From Uranotaenia lowii (Eukaryota > Arthropoda > Insecta > Diptera > Culicidae), in NCBI RefSeq assembly GCF_029784155.1, contig NC_073692.1, positions 275,994,913 through 276,058,912 of the forward strand: 64,000 nucleotides of DNA, written 5' to 3'. The notes beneath the pieces were generated by a model, which worked only from the letters and a program-made list of their open reading frames with translations, was not told the origin of the DNA and did no database searches. A program made the translations under genes and the position numbers. Position 1 is the stretch's first letter. Every line of letters starts with the position of its first letter. Positions 33,831 through 44,990 of the stretch are shown in pieces.

Positions 33831-34937
33831 GAAAACAAAACGTTTTACAGCCTTCTACAAAGATGTTAAATTACTGGATCAAAGCAATCGACATAACAGA
33901 ATGTTAAATTAATTCTTATTCTTAAATCAAAATTTTGTTACAATATTTTCATTTTGATTTTGGATAAAGGATTTTTCTTCGATCTTGAAAATATTTATAA
34001 CTTAATAAAACCTAATAGGCAATTTTGAATGATTTTTTTTTTAAATTGTTCAATTTGATTGGCTAAAAATATACGTAAGGTACACCAGAGAAATTGTTCA
34101 GAATTTTTCAATATATTGAGTACCTAAATTAAAGCGTTTATATCCATTTTTTTCAACCAAAGATAGAAGTTTAACGCATCTTTGAAACTTCGTGTTCTTT
34201 TTTATCCTTATTACTACAAAATGTTCTCTTTCTTGTTTAAAACGGATAAGATCGATCTGTTAGAGATCGATCCTCAAGGTTCGATTTTAAGGTGAATTGA
34301 TCCTACGACGACCCCAAAATCGGGACTTCCTAATAAATGTGTATTTAAATGATTTTAATGAAATTTAACAAAAGGTAATCAAAAGAAAAAAAATTAAATT
34401 GATACTCTTTATTTCAATTTTTTTAATTTTTTATTTAAATCATGTTTCACAGCCAACGGTTAAATAATTGAAACAAATTATTGCCTTTCTATGTTTTACA
34501 TGTCTGTTTGTTATTTATAATTTAATGAAGAATAGAATTTTATGTACCCTCTAAACTCACTTGTACACTGAGTTTACTACAATCGTCATTAAAGCCAAGC
34601 CTGTACTATTTTTTATTTTCTTTTTGCATTATTGAAAATGTGTTTAACTAGCACTCCATACTTATGGTAACTGTATGACAAGCAATTGTCAAAAGCTAAA
34701 TCTAAGAAAACCTTAACATGAGAAAACTGAAAACCTTGAAGAAGAGAAATATAAAACATGTCTTAAGGCGGGGTTCTTAAAAAAAAGACATGCAATCAAC
34801 AAATATGTGAAATGGTTGCAACCAAAAAACAAAATACTGCAATTAAGTAACTAAGCCCATGTAGCTATGGAGTTTTTGGAGAAAAATGTAAAAATTGTTT
34901 GATAAACAATAAAGTTATTCGTGGAACTAAAGTGGTA
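33831..34937. other. no gene recognised
   Basis: AT-rich sequence without recognisable repeats, motifs or ORFs of interest. GATCGATCC-type palindromic runs near 34250-34275 are short and unremarkable. Confidence 0.4.
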
Positions 34938-35875
34938 CCGTAAACTGGGGGAACTTTGAGCGACATGAAATTTTTTCAGATAATCATCATTAACTAAGCA
35001 AAACGTTAAAATATCTGAAAACTGTTTATTACGTTTGAAAGCCTATAAATTGAGTTCCAAATAGGCTTATTTGGTTTTTATTAGAAATTTTTTTATATTA
35101 ATTAAAATGTAATTTAAAAATCTTTATATGTATATTTTGTATTTTGAAGGCTCACAAACAAACATCTCTCCTGATCCAATTTAAGCATTTAGGAGCAAAT
35201 AGGTTGTTTTATGTGAAAGTTCAACATTTTTCTTTGTTTAGGTTTAGTTAAAGTGTTACTTTTATGGTCTTTTAGTGATTATTTTTGGATATTGAAAAAA
35301 AAAACAAAACGGTGATTTTCCATGAGAAAGCGCGTATAGTAAAAATGGCCAAGACCTTATCAAACGGTTCAATTTGAAGAAAAAAAAAAGAACATGGGAA
35401 CAGTGCGAGGACCTAAGGAATTGCATGAAGGCAAAATTTCATTTGTTTTTGAAGCCGAAAAAATTGTGAAATGTGTATAATGTTTACCCCTAAATGTATG
35501 CAGTAACATAGTCCATCTTTTGATTATAAATGTAAAAAAAAAACGTTGAAAAACTCAGTATAGTCCTAACAAAAATTACTGTTATGAATAATTATGCTTT
35601 GTGTCCTAAAGGGAACCATAAAAATAACTTTGAAGACGTTGCGGTACGTAAAAACAATAGTGATCAAAGTTACCCCGAAACTCGAAATCTGGTTTTGTAA
35701 CAAACATTAAATTTTAACCACCAATGTTGTTTGAATTTTCTTCAGTCAATGATCATATTTCATACTCCTCACCACAGTATGTGTTTAAAAATTTAAGGTA
35801 TTACGAAAAAGCAACCCCTTCCAAAATATTCAAAAATGAATAAAAAAAAGTGATCAAAGTTCCCCCAGTTTACGG
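34938..35875. mobile_element. mariner-type MITE, 938 bp, TSD TA
   Basis: The left terminus CCGTAAACTGGGGGAACTTT and the right terminus are exact inverted repeats of about 22 bp. TA flanks both sides (34936-34937 and 35876-35877), the Tc1/mariner target preference. A further internal AAAGTTACCCC near 35667 resembles the terminus. The interior is AT-rich and without a DDE transposase. Confidence 0.8.
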
Positions 35876-35877
35876 TA

Positions 35878-38800
35878 CGTAATCATAACTAAACTTCTTT
35901 GATTTTATCTGCGAAAAAATGAGGTTAAGAGTTTTAACATTAGATAATAGTTACAATGTTTACAGAAAGATGTGAAAGTAAGGCTGCCAGTAGAAAATCT
36001 ACGCTTCTGAAGTGCCTATTAGAAATTTGATCAACCCAATGAAAAATTTGACTGCAATTTGTTTGAGAAACGCTCCCACGGAGTGGAAAATTTTGTAAAT
36101 TCCACAGTATACTAACTAGGAAAAGTTCTAAATTTTTATTCAAGTTCGAGCATTTTCGTAAATTTTTAACAGGTTTTCCCGCTTGGGAGGGGAGGGGGGC
36201 GGTGATCACCTCGATCATCCCCTCCATAGGACCCCCCCTGAAATTTGAAGGAGTTTGAAAGCATCGGTCTTGAAAACGACTACACATCAAATTTCATGTT
36301 GAACAGCTCAGTAATTTCTGTTTTTAATTATTATTGAAAACGGCTACACACCAAATCCCACGATGATTGGCTCAGTGGTTTCCGATAATTGTGCGAGTTG
36401 TATCATATTTTTATTAATCTTGTATCGGAGACCCTGACTGAAACATAAATTATATTATCGCATCTATTGATACAATTGGTGTAGTCAAACTGGCAGGTTG
36501 AAATGCAAATTTTCTATCGGATGCTTAATCTCGTTCGTATATTTTTTTATTCTATCTTTTAAACATGCCCTTAGACGCACTCATAATATTCCTTTTTTCA
36601 GAATTAATCCGTAGAAAATCTTAGTGGCTTAATGAACGACCAAATGAAGAATATGATTTTCAATTTAACAACAGAAATCTTTTCCAAGCTAGATAATGCG
36701 TAGGAGAATTGTCTCCTCCGGTTCACACCTCTAGAAAGATTTGTCCAGCATTTCGACCCAATATAAGACCATACCTCCCGAAATGGTTCCCGTCAACCTT
36801 TAGGGCCGGCAAACCCGAAATACATATCGATCCGTTTAACGGTCGACCGGAAGGTTTTCCCCACATTCGAAACCCACCCACAAGCACAAACATTTCCTTG
36901 ATTGGATTTTCTACAAGTGGAGTTGGAGGAAGGACTCTTTTAAACTTTCGGAAACGGCCCGGTTCATGTCATTTCCTCCCAAGCCTCGCCTCGCCGACTT
37001 CAGATCAGCCTTCCGGGTCCTTCCAATCCGACCCCTTCTCGCGTGTTCCACCATTTCCGGGACACAGGAAGGAATGATTCGAAAGGTTTGTCGTCCATTC
37101 ATTCGGCAGTTAACCGTATAGCAAACACACAGTTAGTGCCTACTTGCTTGCTTGCTTGCATGCTCACTCACTTGCTTACTTTACATATGCACACAACCAC
37201 ATTCACAGGAATACAATTTTGCATGAGATCAGCTTCATACACCCAAATTAAAAATGAATAAAACAAATATCAATAATGAAAATTAAAAATGGTTAAGTTT
37301 GTTTGATCGGAGGAATAAAATTGAAAATTATTGCATGTTAAGGTTGAAAATTCTTGAACAACAATTTAAATTTTCTGATTAAACAACCGTCTCAAGTTCA
37401 AATCCCACTCTTAAAAGCTTCATAAAAAATCATCACTCCAAATCCTTGGGTGTATTTTGGGGTTGAGATTGGAAGCAAAACAAAGTATTCCCCGGCAAAA
37501 GTCAGGCGCAAAATTAATCCCTTGGGGGAGTTGCTGTTTTGAATATTTGAATATTTATTTTTCCTTCGCTCCGGTCCTTGGGCAATTGCAAACAAAACAA
37601 AAATCAGGTCATCAATGGGCTTCGTTCCTGGGGACAGAAAGATGGTTAGGAAAAACTTTTTCTCAGACTGCGTAATTTGGATTTATTGTTCAAAATAAGA
37701 GATCAAGAGCATGAGACTTGACACACAAAAAAAAAACAAAGTTTAACTTACTGCTTGAGTTTTGAAAGTAAAAGGTTCACTGGTTAATATCTGTTACTGA
37801 CAACATGTATCGTATGAAATTAAGACGTATTATTAGACTTGAAGGATTTGAAACGTATCATGAATGTATAAAAGCTAATCAATTCTTAAAATGATGAATA
37901 TTTGCAAAAATGATTTGAATTTGCAAAAACAAGGAAAAATGAAACATCAAATTGTACGAACGAAAAAAGAGAAAACTGTTTTTCTCATGTTTAAGGGTAA
38001 AAAACCTAGATTTCGACCGTTTTTGCTTATTTTGTCAGAAAAACCTTCTAAATAAATTTATTGACGAAAGTATTTGATTTCAAATACGATTGTTTATAAG
38101 AATCAGACTTTTTGTTCTTAATTTTCAACCTTTTTTATTGATCAAAAGTTTCAATACAACGTTTTTAATATTCTTTTACTAAAACCTCTCGATGATCAAG
38201 TTTTTGACACATTCAATTTTAGTTTTCGACACAAAAAGTTTAAGTTCTCGACAAGCATATTGAAATTGCTTGTCAACTTCATGGTGTTTTTACACCATGG
38301 AAACAGTATAAACATACCCAAGAACATGGGTGTCGAAAAATAGATAATAAGGTGAATTTTCAGCGCTAGTTTTCGACTCCTAAAACAAATAGTTGAAATT
38401 TAATTAAATGTTAGCAAAAATATATAATAAATTACGGAAATGATTGATTCCAGAACCTTATCCATCCATTGAGTTCTTTTATGTTGCTTTTAATCGAATA
38501 AAAGGGGAGTTTTTTCGAGATTCAAAATCATTCTTACTTGGTCAGAGGTGATTAAGAATGTTACTTTTAAATAATTGATTCACTACTATTCAACATCTTA
38601 TTTAGCAGAATTTTTATATTAAACGTATACTAAAGTGGGAGTGCAAAAATAGAAAAGTATGAACGTAGATAGCTTGAGCCACCAAATAGAATGATCAGCC
38701 TTTCATTAAAAATTTGTCTAAAACTAGCCCCTGTCTAAGTCTAGAGTATCTATCCTATATAATTCGGAGAATCTATTTTTTTTTGTTGCAAAAAGTGTAA

Positions 38801-39005
38801 ATGTTGACAACTTTTACAAAATAATTATTTAAAATATATGGATTGATTATTTTTGAATTTTTTTTTTAAAAACGTTTTGAAGCCAACAAATACTGCTTCA
38901 TTGTGTAGAAAAAAGATTTTTTTATATAAAATAGGGTTGTTAGGGTTAAACAGTCACAAATGAGTGCATTCACGTCACAAAAAAGAAAACTGTTTAATTT
39001 TAAGT
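35878..39005. other. no gene recognised; repeat-like 36150-36420 and island 36700-37130
   Basis: 36272-36310 and 36337-36375 are near-copies 65 bp apart (GAAAACGRCTACACAYCAAA), the style of a dispersed repeat related to the array at 39-45 kb. 36700-37130 is an island rich in C and unlike its AT-rich surroundings. A short hairpin with arms CATGGTGT and ACACCATG lies at 38280-38299. Nothing else stands out. Confidence 0.4.
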
Positions 39006-39009
39006 TAAA

Positions 39010-39318
39010 ACTTTAACATTGTTATCTATTTCTGTCTGTCTGTCTTTCTGCCAGTCTGTTCCCTATAGCCTTGGAAACTACTGAACCGATTTACGTAAAA
39101 CTTGGCAGGTGGAGATAATGGAAGCCGGGGAAGGATCCTATTATGGTTTGAGACCTTCTTCACTCTATGGAAGGAGGGAGGGGGCCTCTTAATCAAAAGA
39201 AACATGTTTGAATAACTCGAAAACCGATCATGCAAATGGAACCAAATTTGTTATGGGAGTGTATTTGGTTACGAGAAAATGATTTAGTATCCCTCCCTTA
39301 TTTCAATGGGGAAATAGT
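39010..39318. repeat. left part of a degenerate array of about 155 bp units
   Basis: It starts with a TCTG-rich run (39030-39060) and carries ACTACTGAACCGATTTACG, TTTGAGACC, CTATGGAAGGAGGG and GGAACCAAATTTG. The array continues at 43670 on the far side of the copia element. The TSD ATAGT marks the split point. Confidence 0.7.
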
Positions 39319-39460
39319 TCTTGGGGGTAGGAGTGGAAAGAAAGTGAACTTGCTCGGTTGGTGGTCTAACAATAACTGATTATATATTTCAAACTAATTT
39401 TACATTATCCTAAAATCATGGCATGCTACACATCGCACTTGCTATCTTCATGCTTCAACA
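39319..39460 (-). repeat. 3' LTR of the copia element
   Basis: On the minus strand it starts TGTTGAAGC and ends CCCCCAAGA if the ATAGT duplication is used as the outer border. Using the canonical TG...CA rule instead would give 139 bp (39322-39460) and leave AGA outside. A TATA-like ATATATAA is present on the minus strand near 39380. Confidence 0.9.
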
Positions 39461-42400
39461 CTCCTCCTCAAGGACGATGTTCTGCAGGCCTATCTTCTCC
39501 CTTATCTTCTGCAACTTTATCCGGTTCAGGGGTTTTGTCAGCATGTCTGCCAACATATTCTCCGTCGGACAATACTTGACGTTGACGATTCCAGTCCTGG
39601 TCAGATCCTGAACGAAATTGTATCGGGTATCGATGTGCTTCGTCCGTCTGGTTTCACCTTCGGCCTTCAGCAAACTGATGCAGCTCTGGTTGTCCTCGTG
39701 GATGATCACCGGCTGCTTGATGTCCTCGCCAAGTCCTTGCATCAGCTTCATGAGCCAGAGTAGCTCCTTGTTAGCTTCAGCGAGTGCAACATATTCCGCT
39801 TCGGTGGAAGATAATGTCACACACTCCTGCTTTCGTGCTGTCCAACTGATCGTTCCACCGTCAAGCTTGAACAGGAATCCGGAATTCGACTTCCTGTCCG
39901 CACGATCGCCCGCCCAGTCAGCGTCAGCGTAACCTTCGAGATGACCTTTTCCTCCCAGTCGCAGCTTCAGTCCAGCAGTACCCTTCAAATACCGCAAGGC
40001 TCGTTTGGCTTCTGTCCAGTCACGTTCCGTTGGTTTGCTGACCTTACGCCCGAGGATGGACGCCGTGATTGCCAGATCGGGCCGTGTGCATACGGCGACG
40101 TAGAGTAAACTTCCCACGAGACTCTGGTATTTCTCGATGGTGGCCATTACTTTCTCCTCCTTTTGCTCTGCCGAGACGTAGCCAGGGTCCATCGGAAACG
40201 GCGATGGTTTGGCTTGTTCCATCCCGAACTTCGTTAATGTCCTCTCGATGTAACTTTCTTGGCTCAACAGGAAACTTCCGTCTTCCTGTCGCTCAACACG
40301 GATGCCAAGATAATTGCTGACATCGCCCAGACACGAAATCTTGAATTTCTTCTCCAAGCGCTTCCGTACTCGCTCATACTCCTGGCTGCCGTTGGTGACG
40401 ATCAGCATGTCATCTACATAGAGTAGAATGAATGATAACCTATCGTCTTTCTTCACGAAAAGGCAGCTGTCCGCTTCCGTAGCTTCATATCCCAGCTGCT
40501 TCAGAACGTCGGTGATGGTCTGGTTCCAGACCCTTCCTGCTTGCTTCAAGCCATATAAACTCCTCCTCAAATGGCACACTTCCGTGGGATTCCCGGATTC
40601 GTACCCAGGTGGTTGACGCATGTAGATGGTCTCCGAGATCTCTCCGTACAAATATGCCGTCTTGATATCGACGTGCTTCACTTGCATCTTTCGACGTGCT
40701 GCTACCGACAGGAGTGCTCGAAACGTGGTGTGTTTCGCAACCGGGGCGTAAACCTCGTCGTAGTCAGTACCGAATTTCTGGCTGCATCCCTGGGCAACTA
40801 GCCGGGCCTTGTATCGTGCAACATTCCCGCGTTCGTCCAGCTTCTTCTTGAAAATCCACCGGCAGCCGACCGGCTTCCGGTTTGGGGGAAGGCTAACGAT
40901 GTCCCAGGTGGAGTTTTCTTGGAGGGCAGCATACTCTTCATCCATAGCATGTTTCCAGTGATCCCGTTCGGAACTCGCTAGCGCTTCTGCAAGAGTCCTC
41001 GGTTCGAACGTTTTCTGGCTTACCAGGCTGCTGGCTTCGGGAAATCGAGGTGGCGGTACCCCTTTGTTCGATCGACTTGACACACGTATCGGCGTGCTCG
41101 TTGATGGCGGTCCACTCGGTCCGTTGAGGGGACGTTCATCGGCATCGTGATATTCGGTGAGTGTGGTGTCGTCGTCCGATTCGGTGAACGTATCTTGATC
41201 TTTGCTGTCTTCGGAATCCGACTCGAATCCTTCCTCGTCGTCTGCTGGCTCACCGAGAACGTCCCCTGCAACGATAGGAAAAGGATTAGTTTGAAAATTG
41301 TCGGCCGAAGAGAAGCGATATTCAACGATACTTCCATTGCCTTCTTCTTCTTCTTCTTGGATACTGCTAGTCGGTATGAAACGAGCATCTCTGCTGTTGA
41401 TGACGTGCCCGGAGCTCCTGTCCAAGAATCTGTACGCTTTCTGTTGGATCGAGTAACCAACGAAAGTCATCTTCTGCGCTGCTGCATCAAACTTCGTTCG
41501 GTTCTGCTTCGGTATCCATACGTACGCATCCGCACCAAAAACCTGTAAGTGGCTCAGGTCTGGCTTTTCTCCCCACCACGCTTCATAGGGAGTGACATCC
41601 ATCGACCTAGTCGGTAGTCGATTCTGTAGGTAGTTGGCCGTGTTCACAGCCTCCGCCCAGTACTTCGTCGGTAGCCCTGCGTCCAGCAGCATGCACCGCG
41701 CCATTTCGCTTAGGGAACGATTTTTGCGTTCTGCTGTTCCGTTCTGCTGTGGGGTGTGTGGCGTTGAGAACTGCTGTCTGATTCCTTCTTGCTTGAAGAA
41801 CCTTTCCAACGACCTGTTCTTGAACTCGCCACCGTTGTCGGAGCGCATGACTTTCGGCGGCCTGCCAAATGTCGTCTTTGCCTCCAAAACGAAATCCCTC
41901 AGCTTCTCCTCAGCATCGGATTTCTCCCGCAAAAAATACACGGTTGTGTATCGGGAAAAGTCGTCGGTGACTGTCAGATAGTACCGACATCCTCCTGGCG
42001 TAACATTTTTCATGGGTCCACATAGGTCCACGTGGATCAGGTCCAGCGGCATTTTCGATCGCTTCTTCGTTTTCTTCGGGAACGGAAGTCGTGCAAGTTT
42101 ACCCTCTTGGCAGCACTCGCACACGGACCGTATGCCACAATCGGTGATCTTGATGCCGGTCGCTAGCTTCTTCTTGAACAGCTCCTGGACGGCGTCGTTG
42201 TCTCGATGGCCCATTTTTCTGTGCCATGCGTGCTGGCAATCCTGCGTATGCTTTTTCTCTTCTACCTTCATGGCGTTGTGGGCGTTCTTGATGCAATACA
42301 ACCCACCGGCCACAACCGCCACAGCTGCAACTTGCGTCCCTTTCATGATCCTGCAGTTCTTGGTGTCGAAAATCACTTCACCGCCCTTAGCAACCAGCTT

Positions 42401-43453
42401 GCGCACCGAGATCAGGTTGGTCTCCAGATTCGGTACGAACAAAGTATCCGAAAGCGTGATTGTGCGATTTTTGCCTTCCAGATCGCAGCAACCCACTTTG
42501 CACGTCCCTTTGCCCTTCGCAGCTGTCATCGTCCCGTCGGCCAGCGTGACGTTTTCATTGATGGTTTCATCCAGGTCCAGAAAGAAATCTCGTTCGGCGC
42601 ACATGTGGGATGTCGCCCCTGAGTCGACGACCCAGCTTCCGGTGTGTCCAGTCCGCTTCGTCGTGAAAGCACAATTTCCATTCGTCGCCTTACGCACGGC
42701 CGTCGCTCTGGGTGGATTTTTCCGATTTTTCTGGTCGCTTCTTTGGTCCTTTTCCTGGTCGCTTGCTTGCTTCCGGCAATCCTTCTGATTATGTCCCGGC
42801 TTTTGACAATAATGGCAGACAATTACTTTCTTACCAGATCCAGCCTTCAGAACGGATTCCGGATCGTAACTTCCCTGCTTCGTCACCTCGTCGATCAGCT
42901 TGGTTTTCACGAGCTCTAACGTAAGTTCGTTGTCCGCCCGGCTCTCCAACGCGGTCGTCAGGGCGTTGAACGATTTCGGAAGGCTACTCAGCACCAGCGC
43001 AATCTGCAGTTTCTCGTCGAGTTTCAACCCGGCCACGGATAGGCGTTCGAAAACTTCTTCCATCTCGTTCACGTGCTTCTCAATGTCGTCGCCTTCACAG
43101 AATCGCTTGGAGATCAAATTCCGCAAATACGAGACCTTGGATGTCAACGTCGGCTTCTCGAAGTGGTCCTTCAGCTTGTCCCATGCTTCACGAGCCGTGG
43201 TCGTCTGCTTGATGAGGCCATGCTGGTTGCTCTCCATCATTAGACCGATCGTCGCTCGTGCTCGTTGGTCCCCGTACTTCCAGGCTTCGATTTCGGCTTC
43301 GTTTCCCGGGGCACGTTCCGTCGCAGCCCGTGCTTCTGGTATCGTCCCGGTGACATACTTCCAGAGGTCCTCCCGGATTAGCAGCAGCTCGGTGCTGAAC
43401 TTCCAGCTGCTGTAATTCGATTTATTCAGCTTCGGAACTTGAATTTTCTCCAT
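39455..43453 (-). CDS. Gag-Pol polyprotein of a Ty1/copia retrotransposon
   Basis: One frame of 1332 codons. I start it at the ATG of MEKIQVPKLNKSNYSSW (43453), the usual copia Gag opening; the frame is open 17 codons further upstream but without an ATG. Domains in order: Gag; zinc knuckle CHYCQKPGHNQKDC (about 213-226); aspartic protease DSGATSH (277); integrase His-Cys (H411, H416, C445, C448) and catalytic D476, D539, E575; reverse transcriptase with KHVDIKTAYL (D929) and YVDD (1012-1015); RNase H with ADADWAG, STEAEY (about 1217) and HEDNQS; C-terminal MLADMLTKPL. The product would form particles and copy and insert the element. Length is typical of the family. Uninterrupted, with no sign of decay. 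Confidence 0.96.
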   Translation of the reverse strand: MEKIQVPKLNKSNYSSWKFSTELLLIREDLWKYVTGTIPEARAATERAPGNEAEIEAWKYGDQRARATIGLMMESNQHGLIKQTTTAREAWDKLKDHFEKPTLTSKVSYLRNLISKRFCEGDDIEKHVNEMEEVFERLSVAGLKLDEKLQIALVLSSLPKSFNALTTALESRADNELTLELVKTKLIDEVTKQGSYDPESVLKAGSGKKVIVCHYCQKPGHNQKDCRKQASDQEKDQRSDQKNRKNPPRATAVRKATNGNCAFTTKRTGHTGSWVVDSGATSHMCAERDFFLDLDETINENVTLADGTMTAAKGKGTCKVGCCDLEGKNRTITLSDTLFVPNLETNLISVRKLVAKGGEVIFDTKNCRIMKGTQVAAVAVVAGGLYCIKNAHNAMKVEEKKHTQDCQHAWHRKMGHRDNDAVQELFKKKLATGIKITDCGIRSVCECCQEGKLARLPFPKKTKKRSKMPLDLIHVDLCGPMKNVTPGGCRYYLTVTDDFSRYTTVYFLREKSDAEEKLRDFVLEAKTTFGRPPKVMRSDNGGEFKNRSLERFFKQEGIRQQFSTPHTPQQNGTAERKNRSLSEMARCMLLDAGLPTKYWAEAVNTANYLQNRLPTRSMDVTPYEAWWGEKPDLSHLQVFGADAYVWIPKQNRTKFDAAAQKMTFVGYSIQQKAYRFLDRSSGHVINSRDARFIPTSSIQEEEEEGNGSIVEYRFSSADNFQTNPFPIVAGDVLGEPADDEEGFESDSEDSKDQDTFTESDDDTTLTEYHDADERPLNGPSGPPSTSTPIRVSSRSNKGVPPPRFPEASSLVSQKTFEPRTLAEALASSERDHWKHAMDEEYAALQENSTWDIVSLPPNRKPVGCRWIFKKKLDERGNVARYKARLVAQGCSQKFGTDYDEVYAPVAKHTTFRALLSVAARRKMQVKHVDIKTAYLYGEISETIYMRQPPGYESGNPTEVCHLRRSLYGLKQAGRVWNQTITDVLKQLGYEATEADSCLFVKKDDRLSFILLYVDDMLIVTNGSQEYERVRKRLEKKFKISCLGDVSNYLGIRVERQEDGSFLLSQESYIERTLTKFGMEQAKPSPFPMDPGYVSAEQKEEKVMATIEKYQSLVGSLLYVAVCTRPDLAITASILGRKVSKPTERDWTEAKRALRYLKGTAGLKLRLGGKGHLEGYADADWAGDRADRKSNSGFLFKLDGGTISWTARKQECVTLSSTEAEYVALAEANKELLWLMKLMQGLGEDIKQPVIIHEDNQSCISLLKAEGETRRTKHIDTRYNFVQDLTRTGIVNVKYCPTENMLADMLTKPLNRIKLQKIREKIGLQNIVLEEEC
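39461..39472 (-). promoter_or_regulatory. polypurine tract of the copia element
   Basis: Directly upstream of the 3' LTR on the minus strand the sequence is TTGAGGAGGAG, the expected purine run that primes plus-strand DNA synthesis. It overlaps the last few codons of the gag-pol gene (stop at 39455-39457 lies inside the LTR). Confidence 0.75.
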
Positions 43454-43512
43454 TTCAACTGCTTGAGGAAAATTTTCTTCCGTTGTTGACTGGTTACTAG
43501 GCAACGTAAGCT

Positions 43513-43526
43513 CCTGGGCCCATAAC
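43513..43526 (-). promoter_or_regulatory. primer binding site, initiator tRNA-Met (internal)
   Basis: Directly beyond the 5' LTR on the minus strand lies GGTTATGGGCCCAG, complementary to the anticodon stem-loop of eukaryotic initiator methionine tRNA. Drosophila copia uses the same internal half-tRNA site instead of the tRNA 3' end. An out-of-frame ATG inside this site opens a short upstream ORF that ends near 43500. Confidence 0.88.
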
Positions 43527-43527
43527 C

Positions 43528-43669
43528 TCTTGGGGGTAGGGGTGGAAAGAAAGTGAACTTGCTCGGTTGGTGGTCTAACAATAACTGATTATATATTTCA
43601 AACTAATTTTACATTATCCTAAAATCATGGCATGCTACACATCGCACTTGCTATCTTCATGCTTCAACA
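43528..43669 (-). repeat. 5' LTR of the copia element
   Basis: Identical to the 3' LTR except at 43541. As the upstream LTR it should hold the promoter; a TATA-like ATATATAA lies on the minus strand at about 43589-43597. The leader between the LTR and the chosen ATG is only about 74 nt. Confidence 0.92.
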
Positions 43670-44990
43670 ATAGTAAGCGGGAAGGGGGGCTCCCATACAA
43701 TTTTTCCGCACAATTCGAGAATTAATCAAGTAAAAGGGACCAAATTTGGCATGCGATGGTACATATATGGGTAGGAAGAATGTTTTAAAGATGGTTTGAG
43801 ACTGTTCCCTTCTTCCAGTATGGAGAAAGAAAAGGGGGAGGGGCCTCTTATACAATTTGTTTGCAAAAGTTGAAAACTAATCAAGCAAATAGAACCAAAT
43901 TTGATATGGGTGTTTTTTTTGGTACGAGAAATTTGTCTATGAATATTTGGGACTCCACCCTCTTCGATTGGGATGATATTAAAGGGGAAGGGGGTTTTAT
44001 ATACAATTTGTATACAACATACAATACATTATTCGATAACAAATAATGCAAATAAACCCAAATTTAATATAGGAAGGTAAAAGGCTACGAGTCAAGTTTT
44101 TACGATGTTTGAGAACCATCTGTCCTTCCACTGCAGTGCGCTGGGGGAATAGGAAGGAGAAACTGGTCTCCTGTACAGTTGATTGTATTACTGAAGATCT
44201 AATTGAACAAAAAACCAAATTCATCATGGAATTACATTCGAGTACGAAAATTGTTTATTTTTATATTTCGAGAGCCTCTCTTCAACGGAAGGAGGGGATG
44301 GAGAAGGGAGGTTGTCGTACAATATTTCTGGATCACTCGAGAACGTATAATTTAAATTTTTCAGCAGATTTTCAGTTGTTTTTTTTTCTATGATTGTTTA
44401 AGGCTTCTTCCTCCTTTCGCTGATTCATAGGAACGGGGTAGGGGAGTAACTCGAGTGCTATCTAGCATTGGAGAAGTATTTAAATACAAGAAATATTTCA
44501 AAGATTATTATATTCCCCCAAAAGGATAGCATAGGAAAGGATAAGAAAAAGAAAAGAGGTGCCATACGTTTGTTTTGATAGATTGAAGAGCTTATCAAAT
44601 AAATTCAACCAAATTGTACAGGTGAGAGTAAAAGGGTACGAAAAATGATTCTTTGGTTATTTAAAAACCCTTTTCACCTTCCAGTGGGGGATAAAAAAAG
44701 GGGAAAAGCAGTTCCTCACAATTTTTAGTATAACTTGAGAACTTATCCAACAAATGAAACCAAATTTGTAAGAAAAAGTATTCGAGTACGAACAATGTTT
44801 CTATTTTTTTAGGAAAGTTTTCATACAGTACAGAGCCGGAATGGGGGAGATTTTATCGTGGCAGTACGTCAACCTTTTCCACATTGCAGGGGAGGAAGGC
44901 AAATAAAAACGAGTTCTTAATATGAAATTTGGAACAATTATTCAAAAACAATATTAGACCATACATGATTGGAACTAGCAGATTGAACGG
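43670..44990. repeat. right part of the degenerate array of about 155 bp units
   Basis: Versions of RAACCAAATTTG recur near 43739, 43892, 44052, 44213, 44606 and 44757, mostly 150-161 bp apart. Each unit also carries TTTGAGACY, a G-rich AAGGAGGGGG run and TATACAATTT. Units drift further from each other towards the right. Three short ORFs here are repeat artefacts. Confidence 0.7.

Larger units (their letters stand above)
39319..43669 (-). mobile_element. complete Ty1/copia LTR retrotransposon
   Basis: Two LTRs of 142 bp enclose a 4-kb Gag-Pol gene. The 5-bp ATAGT at 39314-39318 and 43670-43674 is the target duplication. The LTRs differ at one position out of 142 (A at 39332, G at 43541), so insertion is recent. 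The element lies in the middle of a degenerate repeat array. All catalytic motifs are intact and I see no stop or frameshift, so it may be competent for transposition. Confidence 0.95.

Noticed and set aside
42012..42788. 258-codon plus-strand ORF
   Set aside because: Antisense shadow of the copia integrase and gag-pol gene; no recognisable domain.
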